9,499 nt of DNA from Rhodospirillaceae bacterium (lineage in GTDB: Bacteria > Pseudomonadota > Alphaproteobacteria > Rhodospirillales > Rhodospirillaceae): contig JAFGWD010000096.1 of the NCBI GenBank assembly GCA_016937315.1, positions 1-9,499 of the forward strand, read 5' to 3'. The position numbers and the translations under genes were made by a program. The notes under the pieces were generated by a model that saw nothing but the letters and a program-made list of their open reading frames with translations, searched no databases and was not told the DNA's origin. This document shows, piece by piece, positions 1 to 6,321 of this stretch (positions are counted from its first letter, which is position 1; each line of letters opens with the position of its first letter).

Positions 1-1
1 G

Positions 2-940
2 GCTGTTGGTCTTGCCGCTGGCAGCGCACAGGCCGCCGATTTTCCAACAAAGCCCATCCAGATCGCGGTTCCCATCAAGCCAGGCGGGGGCAGTGCCGTT
101 TCGGCACCCGTTTTCGCCAAGCACTTATCGAAATATCTTCCGGTCAAAGTCATCATCACCAACATCGCCGGTGCCCGTGGACGGATGGGTGAGCTTGAAG
201 TCAAGCGTGCGCGTGCGGACGGCTACATGGTCCTCTGGCAACACCAAAACCTGCATATGGCCTATGCCACCGGGCGCTCGAAATACGATTACACGGCGTT
301 CAAACCACTCGCCGACACAGTCCGTACCGATAACGCCCTGATCGTCCGCAAGGGAACCCCCTACAAAACCCCCACTGAACTGAACGCTGCAGCCAAGGCT
401 GCACCCGGAACCATCCGCTGGGGCGCTGCAATCAATGGGATCAGCCACTTTGCCTATCTGGCGTACCTTGATGCGATCAACATGAATGAGGAAACCTTCC
501 ACACCATCGGTATGAGCGGCGACAAAGACCGCATCATTGCCATGATGCAAGGCAATCTGGACGTTGCCGTCGTTGCGCTGAGTTCGGCACGTCCGTATCT
601 CGAATCCGGTGATATTCGCCTGCTCGGAACCATGTCAGAAGCACGTTCCGACGCTTACCCCGACCTGCCGACGCTGAAAGAACAGGGCGTCGATTGCGCA
701 TTTTATTTCGATTATATGAGCTTCGTCCCCGCAGGGACGCCGGAAGATCACGTCAAGATTCTTAAAGACGCTTGGATCAAGGCTGCCGCTGACCCCGAGA
801 CCAAAAAAGACCTCAGCAGTGGTTGGATGATCCCCATGCTGATTTCCGGGCCAGAATTCGATACGTACCTCGCCAAACAGCTGAAGCAATTCACGCAATT
901 GGCGAACAAGTACGGCCTCGCCAAAGAGACGGGGAAGTAA
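2..940 (+). CDS. TTT transporter substrate-binding protein, Bug/TctC family (5' partial)
   Basis: This is the periplasmic solute-binding protein of a tripartite tricarboxylate transporter; it captures a carboxylate-type ligand and delivers it to the TctAB permease. The reading frame is open to the window edge and gives 312 residues, against about 320-330 for the family, so only the start codon and the first residues of the signal peptide are missing. The visible N-terminus is the end of a signal peptide (AVGLAAGSAQA, probable cleavage before ADFPTKP). It is followed by the family's first strand and glycine loop (IAVPIKPGGGSA, visible residues 21-32) and the NIAGARGRMG element (54-63), a variant of the usual N-PGAGG-IG motif. 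The Asp that often follows the GG loop in Bug proteins seems to be replaced (GGGSAVSAP), which may reflect an unusual ligand. An internal ATG at 185 would delete the first lobe and is not the start. The gene leads a binding protein-TctB-TctA set. Family assignment is firm; the ligand is unknown. Confidence 0.93.
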   Translation, partial: AVGLAAGSAQAADFPTKPIQIAVPIKPGGGSAVSAPVFAKHLSKYLPVKVIITNIAGARGRMGELEVKRARADGYMVLWQHQNLHMAYATGRSKYDYTAFKPLADTVRTDNALIVRKGTPYKTPTELNAAAKAAPGTIRWGAAINGISHFAYLAYLDAINMNEETFHTIGMSGDKDRIIAMMQGNLDVAVVALSSARPYLESGDIRLLGTMSEARSDAYPDLPTLKEQGVDCAFYFDYMSFVPAGTPEDHVKILKDAWIKAAADPETKKDLSSGWMIPMLISGPEFDTYLAKQLKQFTQLANKYGLAKETGK

Positions 941-1010
941 CTTAAGCCCTTCTGCGGCTAAAGACATTAAAGCACAGAGTTCTCGGAGCACGGCCATATC
1001 GCCGGAAAAT

Positions 1011-1032
1011 CCAACATCACACGCGATGTTGG
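1011..1032 (+). other. Intergenic stem-loop after the binding-protein gene
   Basis: CCAACATC (1011-1018) and GATGTTGG (1025-1032) form a perfect 8-bp stem with a 6-base loop. No T-run follows, so it is not a standard intrinsic terminator. It lies between the abundant-type binding protein gene and the membrane subunit genes. Hairpins in that position in other transporters protect the upstream mRNA and raise binding-protein levels relative to the permease; that role here is inference. A competing stem CGCGA/TCGCG (1022-1026 with 1033-1037) overlaps it. Confidence 0.55.
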
Positions 1033-1066
1033 TCGCGCTCCCTCTTTGCCCATCGAAACACTTTGA

Positions 1067-1080
1067 GCGGAAAAATCCGC
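1067..1080 (+). other. Short stem-loop abutting the tctB ribosome binding site
   Basis: GCGGA (1067-1071) and TCCGC (1076-1080) pair around an AAAA loop. The stem ends immediately before the AGAGAGG Shine-Dalgarno-like stretch (1081-1087). It could mark the 5' end of a processed tctBA message or hold the ribosome site open. With only 5 bp it may also be chance. Confidence 0.35.
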
Positions 1081-1087
1081 AGAGAGG
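1081..1087 (+). promoter_or_regulatory. Ribosome binding site that sets the tctB start
   Basis: AGAGAGG lies 5 bases before the ATG at 1093. It favours that start over the in-frame TTG at 1063, which lies upstream of the adjoining stem-loop. Confidence 0.6.
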
Positions 1088-1092
1088 TTGCC

Positions 1093-1542
1093 ATGAAAAC
1101 GGCCAATCGGATCTCTGCCGTCCTGATCATCCTGCTGTCGATCTTCATGATCTGCCAAACTTCGCAGATCCAGGATTTGGCATTCTACCTGATCAGCAAC
1201 AAAATGTTTCCCTACATCACGTTCGCGTCCGTGCTCGCGTTGGGCGTGGGGCTGCTTGCAACGACGTTCATCCCCTCGCTGGATCCGCCCTTCCCAAGCG
1301 GATACTGGCAGCGCGTCATTGGACGCAAACGCCTGATCACACTCACCCTTTTCTGCCTCTACCTCATGGTTATTCCCCTCGCCGGATTCTTGCTGTCCAG
1401 CGCCGGATTTATCGTCGTAACCATTGCCGTGCTCAGTCCTCGGGTCCGGCAAGACCTTCCTGTTGCCCTGGTGGTCGCTGCTGGCATCGTCGGCCTCATC
1501 TACCTGGTCTTTGTCTATTGGTTGCAGACTTTTCTGCCCTAA
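1093..1542 (+). CDS. TTT transporter small membrane subunit, TctB family
   Basis: This is the small integral-membrane subunit that pairs with TctA to form the permease of the tripartite tricarboxylate transporter. It has 149 residues, normal for TctB. Hydrophobicity suggests four transmembrane helices at about residues 6-22, 38-59, 81-114 (two closely spaced helices that include the PLAGFLLSSAGF turn) and 123-144. A loop rich in Pro and basic residues (about 60-80, PSLDPPFPSGYWQRVIGRKR) separates the two halves. TctB proteins diverge strongly in sequence, so the call rests on size, topology, the G-L-SS-GF-like turn between helices, and position between tctC and tctA. The ATG at 1093 was chosen for its ribosome binding site at 1081-1087. 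The stop is 18 bases before tctA, so the two are surely co-transcribed. Confidence 0.88.
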   Translation: MKTANRISAVLIILLSIFMICQTSQIQDLAFYLISNKMFPYITFASVLALGVGLLATTFIPSLDPPFPSGYWQRVIGRKRLITLTLFCLYLMVIPLAGFLLSSAGFIVVTIAVLSPRVRQDLPVALVVAAGIVGLIYLVFVYWLQTFLP

Positions 1543-1560
1543 TCAGCCGGGAGAACATCC

Positions 1561-3096
1561 ATGTGGGAACAATACGTCATTTCTTTCGGCCTCATAGCCA
1601 CACCCCAGATCATTTTGAGCATTGCGGGGGGCGTTTTGGGGGGCATTTTTATTGGTGCCATACCCGGCCTGACCAGCACCATGGCCATCGCCTTGATGGT
1701 CCCGGTAACGTTTGGGATGGAGCCGGTTCACGGCCTCGCGATGCTGATGGGAGTCTATTGCGGTGGTATTTCAGGTGGCTTTGTCTCCTCTTGCCTTCTG
1801 AATATTCCGGGAACACCCTCTTCCGCATCAACCTGTCTTGATGGGTATCCGATGGCAAAGAACGGGCAAGCGCCACGCGCCCTTGCCCTCGCTGCCTATT
1901 CCTCCGTCTTAGGCGGGTGCCTCAGCGGGCTTTGCCTGATCGTTGTTGCACCAACCCTGGCCAGCTTCGCGTTGCGCTTTGGCCCCTGGGAATACTTCGC
2001 TCTGGTTATCTTCACGTTCAGTTGCGTGTCGTCTTTGTCCAGCGGTTCAATCCTGAAGTCGTTCTTGGCGGCGGGATTGGGGGTGATGTTCTCCCTGGTC
2101 GGAACCGACCCGGTGAATGGCGTTGTCCGCTTTGCCTTTGGTTTTGAGGAACTGGAATCTGGCTTCAATGTCCTTCCGGTTTTGATCGGTGTCTTCGCCA
2201 TCCCGCAACTTCTGGAAGACGTTGATGAGATCGGCGGGAAATCGAAACTGATGAAAGTCGATCTCAAGTTTGCCGATTTCATGGGCGCTCTCGGCGATAT
2301 CTGGCGCAGAAAGATCGATCTCATCCGTTCGGTCTTCATTGGCGTCGTCATCGGCATTCTGCCCGGCGTCGGCCCCGGCCTTTCAAACGTCGTCGCCTAT
2401 GCTCAGGCGAGAACCGCATCGAAACATCCCGAGAAATTCGGGACCGGCGAAATCCCAGAAGCGATTATCGCACCGGAAGCAGCAAATAACGCTTCCATGG
2501 GCGGGGCTATGATCCCCCTGCTCACGCTGGGCATTCCGGGAGATGCATCAACCCTGATGATGCTGGGCGCATTCATGCTGCACAACATCCAACCTGGGCC
2601 GCTTCTGTTCCGCGACAATGGCGATGTCGTCTATTCAATATTCATCGCCTATTTCATCGCGTTCGCCTTCTTGCTGGTGTTCTTCCACCTGTTTTTGAAG
2701 GTCATCATCAAAGCGATCATCATCCCAAGTCAGTTTATGATCCCCGTTCTGTTGGTCCTGTGCACCATCGGCTGTTTTTCTCTCAACAACCGAATGTTCG
2801 ATGTCTACTGCTTCCTGGGGTTTGGACTGCTCGGGTACATCCTAAAGCAATTAAAGTTTCCGCTCCTCCCCGTCATTCTTGGCCTCATCCTCGGCCACAT
2901 GGCGGAAGCCCAACTCCGGCTGGCGATTACGCTGGGGTCCGGAAGCCTCGCCCCCTTCCTGACACGTCCGATCTCTTTGGTGCTCCTGGTGGTGTCGGGC
3001 CTCTCTCTGGTTCTGCCTTACTACATGGACGCCCGCCGCAAAAAGAAAGCGGCCATGGGCGGTGCCACAAGCCGGATGCACGACCCAGACCTATAA
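1561..3096 (+). CDS. TTT transporter large permease subunit, TctA family
   Basis: This is the main membrane subunit of the tripartite tricarboxylate transporter, which couples ligand uptake to an ion gradient. At 511 residues it matches the family's usual length of about 500. Family hallmarks are clear: GAIPGLTSTM (33-42), the YCGG-SGG segment followed by LLNIPGTPSSAST and DGYPMAK (66-100), a second PG repeat GILPGVGPGLSNVVAYAQA (265-283), APEAANNASMGGAMIP (304-319), LTLGIPGDAS (321-330) and the QPGPLLF end of the next loop (344-350). The two PG segments echo each other, as expected from the internal repeat of TctA. Roughly ten to twelve hydrophobic helices follow to residue 488, with a basic cytoplasmic tail (ARRKKK, 491-496). 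A GGGAGA ribosome site (1549-1554) precedes the ATG. Confidence in the family is very high. Substrate type cannot be read from the sequence, since TTT systems carry citrate, tartrate, aromatic acids, sulfolactate and others. Confidence 0.96.
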   Translation: MWEQYVISFGLIATPQIILSIAGGVLGGIFIGAIPGLTSTMAIALMVPVTFGMEPVHGLAMLMGVYCGGISGGFVSSCLLNIPGTPSSASTCLDGYPMAKNGQAPRALALAAYSSVLGGCLSGLCLIVVAPTLASFALRFGPWEYFALVIFTFSCVSSLSSGSILKSFLAAGLGVMFSLVGTDPVNGVVRFAFGFEELESGFNVLPVLIGVFAIPQLLEDVDEIGGKSKLMKVDLKFADFMGALGDIWRRKIDLIRSVFIGVVIGILPGVGPGLSNVVAYAQARTASKHPEKFGTGEIPEAIIAPEAANNASMGGAMIPLLTLGIPGDASTLMMLGAFMLHNIQPGPLLFRDNGDVVYSIFIAYFIAFAFLLVFFHLFLKVIIKAIIIPSQFMIPVLLVLCTIGCFSLNNRMFDVYCFLGFGLLGYILKQLKFPLLPVILGLILGHMAEAQLRLAITLGSGSLAPFLTRPISLVLLVVSGLSLVLPYYMDARRKKKAAMGGATSRMHDPDL

Positions 3097-3153
3097 ACCC
3101 TGAACTCGGTACAAACGGCCTCCACCGGCGCAGCACAGCCAGTGAAGGTCTCC

Positions 3154-3185
3154 GGGCCGCCTCGTTCAGGCGCACGAGGTGGCCC
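3154..3185 (+). other. Strong intergenic stem-loop between tctA and the lyase gene
   Basis: GGGCCGCCTCG (3154-3164) pairs with CGAGGTGGCCC (3175-3185) over 11 positions with one G-U pair, around a 10-base loop. This is the longest hairpin in the window. The following bases (ACCCAGAAAAAGCG) contain no T-run, and the opposite strand shows none either, so it is not a typical intrinsic terminator on either strand. It probably partitions the transporter message from the enzyme message by RNA processing, stabilisation or partial termination. Confidence 0.6.
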
Positions 3186-3231
3186 ACCCAGAAAAAGCGT
3201 CGGCAGCAGATTAGCACCGGACCAAATAATT

Positions 3232-3236
3232 GGAGG
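3232..3236 (+). promoter_or_regulatory. Ribosome binding site that sets the lyase start
   Basis: GGAGG lies 10 bases before the ATG at 3247. An in-frame GTG at 3142 would give a longer protein but lies before the strong stem-loop at 3154-3185 and would translate straight through it, so the ATG is preferred. Confidence 0.75.
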
Positions 3237-3246
3237 AACACGTCTC

Positions 3247-4611
3247 ATGGCCGTTCATTTCATCGACAACTCAGTCTTCCAGGATTCTGTCAGCACGCAG
3301 CGCATGCGTGATGTTTTCGACGAAAACACCATGTTTCAACGGTGGCTCGACGTCGAACGCGCCATTGCGCTGGCTTCCGGCGACCTGGGCATCATTCCCA
3401 AAGACGCCGCAAAGCGTATCGCCGCGTGTGCCCAAGTCGACAAAATCGACATCGAAGCCGTCAAAGCACACGGCAAGGTGACCTCGCATAGCCTAATGGG
3501 ACTCCTCAAGGATTTCCGGCGCGTCATCAACCACGACGACGCACGCTATGTGCATTGGGGTGCGACCACCCAGGATATTGTCGATACCGGCATGATGCTG
3601 ATGATCCGCGATGCCTACGCCATTATCGAGGAACAACACCTCGATATTTTACGACATGCCCGCCCACTGTTGGAAACCTACCGCGACACCGTCATGGTTG
3701 GCCGCACCCATGGTGGCCATGCCTTACCCATCACCTTCGGCATGAAGGCGGCAATCTGGCTCGACGAGCTTTGTCGTCAAGTCGAACGCTGGAAAGCCGC
3801 CCACGAGCGTATTCTGGTCGTCAACATCATCGGCGCCGTCGGGACTTTTGCCTCCTGGGGAGCCGCTGGGTTTGAGCTACAAAAGCGGGCTGCCGATATC
3901 TTGGGCCTGGGCACGCCGCTGTCGCCCTGGGCAACCTCCCGCGACCGCATGGCAGAAGCTGCAACCCTTTGTGCCCTGACCTCCGGCACCGCCGCCCATA
4001 TCGCCAAGGAAATTTACAACCTCTCCAAAACAGAGGTCCGCGAATTGGAGGAGCCCTTTACCGCAGGCAAGGTTGGCAGCAGCACCATGCCGCATAAGCG
4101 GAACCCCGTGCACACCGAATGGTCGATCGTTCTTGACCGCCTCATCCGGGCCAACGCCGGGGTCTCCCTGGAAGCGATGGGCGCAGAAAACGAACGCGAC
4201 GCCACACACTGGAAGGCCGAATGGATCGTTGTTCCAGAAACCTTCTCGCTGCTGTCAGGGTCTTTGAACCATTTGGACGTAACCCTTTCCGGCCTTTGGG
4301 TCCACGCCGATCGGATGTTCCAGAACACCGGCATGCTCAAAGGCCTTCTGTTGTCGGAACGCGCCATGTTCGTGCTCGCCGAGACCATGCCCCTGCCCGA
4401 AGCCCACGAACTCGTCTACCAGGCGTCAAACCGTGCCTTCGACAACGATACGTATCTGATTGACGAGCTGATGGTCGAGAAAGGCGTCGCCGGAGTGTGC
4501 GACCGCTCCAAGATCGAAGCCGCCTTGGACCCGCGCAGCTACGTCGGCTTGGCGGGTGAGATTGCAGATCGCGTCGGCGTACGCATCGACGCCCTGCTGA
4601 AGACTCCGTGA
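3247..4611 (+). CDS. Fumarase/aspartase superfamily lyase (adenylosuccinate lyase / PcaB-like)
   Basis: Members of this superfamily cleave a C-N, C-O or C-C bond beta to a carboxylate, usually releasing fumarate, or perform the related cycloisomerisation (PcaB); they are cytosolic homotetramers. From the ATG at 3247 the protein has 454 residues, as usual for the adenylosuccinate lyase/PcaB branch. Visible conserved regions are HWGATTQD (103-110), GRTHGGHALPITFG (152-165, with H155 at the expected acid position) and the signature GSSTMPHKRNP (277-287), whose Ser belongs to the mobile catalytic loop. It lacks the context of purine synthesis (no purB-type neighbours) or protocatechuate degradation (no other pca genes). 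It sits between a carboxylate transporter and a UxaA-type lyase, so a catabolic role on a substituted succinate or a similar dicarboxylate is likely. The reaction itself is inferred only at superfamily level. Gene transfer or truncation signs are not seen. Confidence 0.9.
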   Translation: MAVHFIDNSVFQDSVSTQRMRDVFDENTMFQRWLDVERAIALASGDLGIIPKDAAKRIAACAQVDKIDIEAVKAHGKVTSHSLMGLLKDFRRVINHDDARYVHWGATTQDIVDTGMMLMIRDAYAIIEEQHLDILRHARPLLETYRDTVMVGRTHGGHALPITFGMKAAIWLDELCRQVERWKAAHERILVVNIIGAVGTFASWGAAGFELQKRAADILGLGTPLSPWATSRDRMAEAATLCALTSGTAAHIAKEIYNLSKTEVRELEEPFTAGKVGSSTMPHKRNPVHTEWSIVLDRLIRANAGVSLEAMGAENERDATHWKAEWIVVPETFSLLSGSLNHLDVTLSGLWVHADRMFQNTGMLKGLLLSERAMFVLAETMPLPEAHELVYQASNRAFDNDTYLIDELMVEKGVAGVCDRSKIEAALDPRSYVGLAGEIADRVGVRIDALLKTP

Positions 4612-4637
4612 AAGGCCAACACGTGCAATGAGGTGAT

Positions 4638-4667
4638 CGACGGGACAACACAGCACCCGTCCCGTCG
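4638..4667 (+). other. Intergenic stem-loop after the lyase gene
   Basis: CGACGGGAC (4638-4646) and GTCCCGTCG (4659-4667) form a perfect 9-bp stem with a 12-base loop, starting 26 bases after the lyase stop codon. The downstream bases (TCCACGTCTCCTTCGTCTCCC) are pyrimidine-rich but have no T-run. It may be a weak or factor-assisted terminator or a 3'-end stabiliser for the lyase message. Confidence 0.55.
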
Positions 4668-4733
4668 TCCACGTCTCCTTCGTCTCCCGCAAGCCCGTGG
4701 CACGGCAGACGGCACCCCATCGACCGCTTGACC

Positions 4734-4749
4734 ACAGCGAATTCGCTGT
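4734..4749 (+). promoter_or_regulatory. Perfect 16-bp palindrome, candidate operator
   Basis: ACAGCGAATTCGCTGT is an uninterrupted perfect palindrome located 14 bases before the AGAAGGA ribosome site of the small UxaA gene. A second inverted repeat, GTTCG-tcg-CGAAC (4748-4760), overlaps its right end. A palindrome with no loop is a better protein-binding site than an RNA hairpin, so this could be an operator for an internal promoter. No regulator gene is present in the window to pair with it, and no convincing -35/-10 pair was identified. Confidence 0.4.
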
Positions 4750-4763
4750 TCGTCGCGAACTTG

Positions 4764-4770
4764 AGAAGGA
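4764..4770 (+). promoter_or_regulatory. Ribosome binding site that sets the small UxaA start
   Basis: AGAAGGA lies 7 bases before the ATG at 4778. The alternative in-frame GTG at 4697 would add 27 residues unlike the family and would run through the palindrome. Confidence 0.7.
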
Positions 4771-4777
4771 CACCCCG

Positions 4778-5068
4778 ATGAAACGTGACGCGATTGTAAT
4801 CGGACAAGAAGACAACGTGGCAACAGCCTTACGCGACCTCACCGCAGGTGAGTTGGTCTCGGCAGGCATTGGAGCCAGCAGCCTTTCGGTAACGCTCGTG
4901 GACCCGGTGATCTTCGGCCACAAATTTGCCACCCGCGCAATTTTCAAGGGGCATGAGATCGTCAAATACGGAGAGGTCATTGGCCGGGCAACGGCGGATA
5001 TCCCCCAAGGCGCACATGTCCATGTCCACAACATCGAAAGCCTGCGCGGACGGGGCGACTTGGCATGA
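4778..5068 (+). CDS. UxaA-family lyase small subunit (SAF domain)
   Basis: This 96-residue protein corresponds to the N-terminal SAF domain of altronate/galactarate dehydratases, which here is a separate subunit, as in SuyA of (2R)-sulfolactate sulfo-lyase and other split UxaA enzymes. The hallmark is VDPVIFGHKFA (41-51) followed by I-KGHEIVKYGEVIG (55-69), A-ADIPQGAHVHVHN (71-85) and ES. The small domain is thought to cover or complete the active site of the large subunit; it should act in the cytosol bound to the next gene's product. Its stop codon TGA at 5066-5068 overlaps an ATG at 5065, and the large subunit begins at or just after it, so the pair is translationally coupled. Membership of the family is clear. 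Whether the pair removes water or sulfite cannot be decided from the sequence. Confidence 0.88.
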   Translation: MKRDAIVIGQEDNVATALRDLTAGELVSAGIGASSLSVTLVDPVIFGHKFATRAIFKGHEIVKYGEVIGRATADIPQGAHVHVHNIESLRGRGDLA

Positions 5069-5082
5069 ACAGCGAACAGCAT

Positions 5083-5088
5083 GGAGAG
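5083..5088 (+). promoter_or_regulatory. Ribosome binding site for the large UxaA subunit
   Basis: GGAGAG precedes two tandem ATGs (5095 and 5098) and supports a start there. The alternative is an ATG at 5065 overlapping the preceding stop codon, which would add 10 polar residues not typical of the family. Confidence 0.55.
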
Positions 5089-5094
5089 ACTGAA

Positions 5095-6258
5095 ATGATG
5101 GAATTTCAGGGATACCGGCGTCCCGACGGGCAGGTCGGCACGCGCAATTACGTCGGCATTTTATCCACCGTGGTTTGCGCCAACGAGGTCGCCGAGGATA
5201 TCGCACGACAAGTGGACGGGGCGGTGAGTTTCACCCACCACCAGGGATGTTGCCAGACCCCACTGGACATCCAGCGGGTCAACGCGGTCCTGATCGGCCT
5301 GGGGAGCAATCCGAACTTAGCCTCTGTGCTGTTGGTGAGCCTGGGATGCGAGAGCACAGCCATCGAAGAGATCGTCGCCGGTATTCGTAAAACCGGGAAG
5401 CGCGTCGAAGTGATCACCATCCAGGAACATGGCGGCGCGGCACGCACCCGTGCCGAAGGAACCCGCATCGTCGAGGATATGGTCTCCGACGCCTCATCAC
5501 AAAAAACAGAGGCCTGCCCACTTTCGGACATCGTTCTTGGCCTGAAGTGTGGCAGTTCCGACACCACACAAGGGCTCTCGGCAACCCCCGTCATTGGAGT
5601 CGCATCGGACCGCATCGTCGCTGCGGGGGGAACATCCGTCCTTGGGGAAGTCACGGAATTCATCGGTGCCGAACATATCGTCGCCCGACACGCCGCGAAT
5701 GAAACCATCGGCAAGCAAATTATTGCCATGGTCAACCGCATGGAAGGCCGCGCCAAGGCGGTCGGCTGCGACATGCGTGGCGGTCAACCGACCGGTGGCA
5801 ACATCAAAGGCGGCCTTTCGACCATCGAAGAAAAGTCACTGGGAGCTATCGCCAAAGCGGGAACAGCGCCGATTCAAGCAGTCTACGAATACGGTGTCAA
5901 ACCAACGGTGAAAGGCCTTGTGGTGATGGATTCACCCGGTCGCGAACCGGAAATTCTCACCGGCCTTGCGGCGGCAGGCTGCAACCTTATCGCCTTTGCC
6001 ACGGGGCGGGGGGCACCACAAGGCTTTCCCTTTGTGCCCGTGGTCAAGCTCACCGGCAACGCCCAGACCTGGGAACGCATGCATGACCACATGGACATGT
6101 CGGTTGCAGGAATCATTGAAGGCACGGAAAGCATTCCAGAGGCTGGGGAGCGGCTTTTGGACCGGATCCTTGAGGTCGCTTCCGGTGCACGCACACGCTC
6201 GGAAATCACCGGCTACACCCGCGCCATGGACATCTACGTCTTGGGACCGGTGATCTAG
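5095..6258 (+). CDS. UxaA-family lyase large catalytic subunit (altronate dehydratase / SuyB-like)
   Basis: This 387-residue protein matches the C-terminal catalytic part of altronate and galactarate dehydratases and the large subunit of sulfolactate sulfo-lyase. These enzymes abstract the alpha proton of a 2-hydroxy acid and eliminate the beta substituent (water or sulfite) to give a 2-oxo acid. Family elements: GYRRPDGQVGTRNYV (6-20), HHQGCCQ (48-54), VSLGCE (81-86), KCGSSD (151-156; KCGGSD is commoner), GGNIKGGLSTIEEKSLG (234-250), DSPGREPE (279-286) and FATGRGAPQGFPFVP (301-315). C52, C53, C85 and C152 are the conserved cysteines and may hold iron, as inferred for this family. The start at 5095 places the family's usual N-terminus right after the ribosome site; 5065 is the alternative. 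It pairs with the small subunit just upstream. Sugar acid, tartrate-like or sulfolactate-like substrates all remain possible. Confidence 0.9.
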   Translation: MMEFQGYRRPDGQVGTRNYVGILSTVVCANEVAEDIARQVDGAVSFTHHQGCCQTPLDIQRVNAVLIGLGSNPNLASVLLVSLGCESTAIEEIVAGIRKTGKRVEVITIQEHGGAARTRAEGTRIVEDMVSDASSQKTEACPLSDIVLGLKCGSSDTTQGLSATPVIGVASDRIVAAGGTSVLGEVTEFIGAEHIVARHAANETIGKQIIAMVNRMEGRAKAVGCDMRGGQPTGGNIKGGLSTIEEKSLGAIAKAGTAPIQAVYEYGVKPTVKGLVVMDSPGREPEILTGLAAAGCNLIAFATGRGAPQGFPFVPVVKLTGNAQTWERMHDHMDMSVAGIIEGTESIPEAGERLLDRILEVASGARTRSEITGYTRAMDIYVLGPVI

Positions 6259-6271
6259 GACATTCATCGGT

Positions 6272-6295
6272 GCCGCCGGGCCTTTCCCCGGCGGC
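6272..6295 (+). other. GC-rich stem-loop between the UxaA and LarA-like genes
   Basis: GCCGCCGGG (6272-6280) and CCCGGCGGC (6287-6295) form a perfect 9-bp stem with a CCTTTC loop in the 63-base gap. It ends 12 bases before the GAGAGGA ribosome site (6308-6314). No T-run follows. A role in stabilising the upstream message or limiting read-through into the nickel-cofactor genes is plausible. Confidence 0.6.
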
Positions 6296-6321
6296 CACGC
6301 CGCAACCGAGAGGACAGAAAA

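Noticed and set aside
1011..1032. The intergenic stem-loops (this one and those at 3154, 4638 and 6272) as intrinsic terminators
   Set aside because: None is followed by a T-run on the plus strand. The genes around them look like one cluster, so they are listed as structures of uncertain role.
1026..1841. A 271-codon plus-strand frame overlapping tctB and tctA, rich in His, Arg and Pro
   Set aside because: It is out of frame with two clearly recognisable membrane proteins; its composition is that of a shadow frame in GC-rich DNA.
3142..3246. A longer lyase reading frame from a GTG at 3142 (35 extra residues)
   Set aside because: The extension is Arg/Gly/Pro-rich, unlike the family, and is encoded by the strong stem-loop. 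The ATG at 3247 has a good ribosome site and gives the normal family length.
3247..4611. The lyase as housekeeping adenylosuccinate lyase (purB) or PcaB
   Set aside because: The superfamily signature does not settle the substrate. Neither purine nor protocatechuate genes are adjacent, so no gene symbol was given.
4697..4777. A GTG start at 4697 for the small UxaA subunit
   Set aside because: It adds 27 residues without family similarity and runs through the 16-bp palindrome. The ATG at 4778 has a well-spaced AGAAGGA.
5148..5774. A 208-codon minus-strand frame inside the large UxaA gene
   Set aside because: It lies wholly antisense to a well-conserved enzyme gene and has no recognisable domain or ribosome site; the same holds for the other minus-strand frames at 967-1452, 1896-2357 and 4426-5082.
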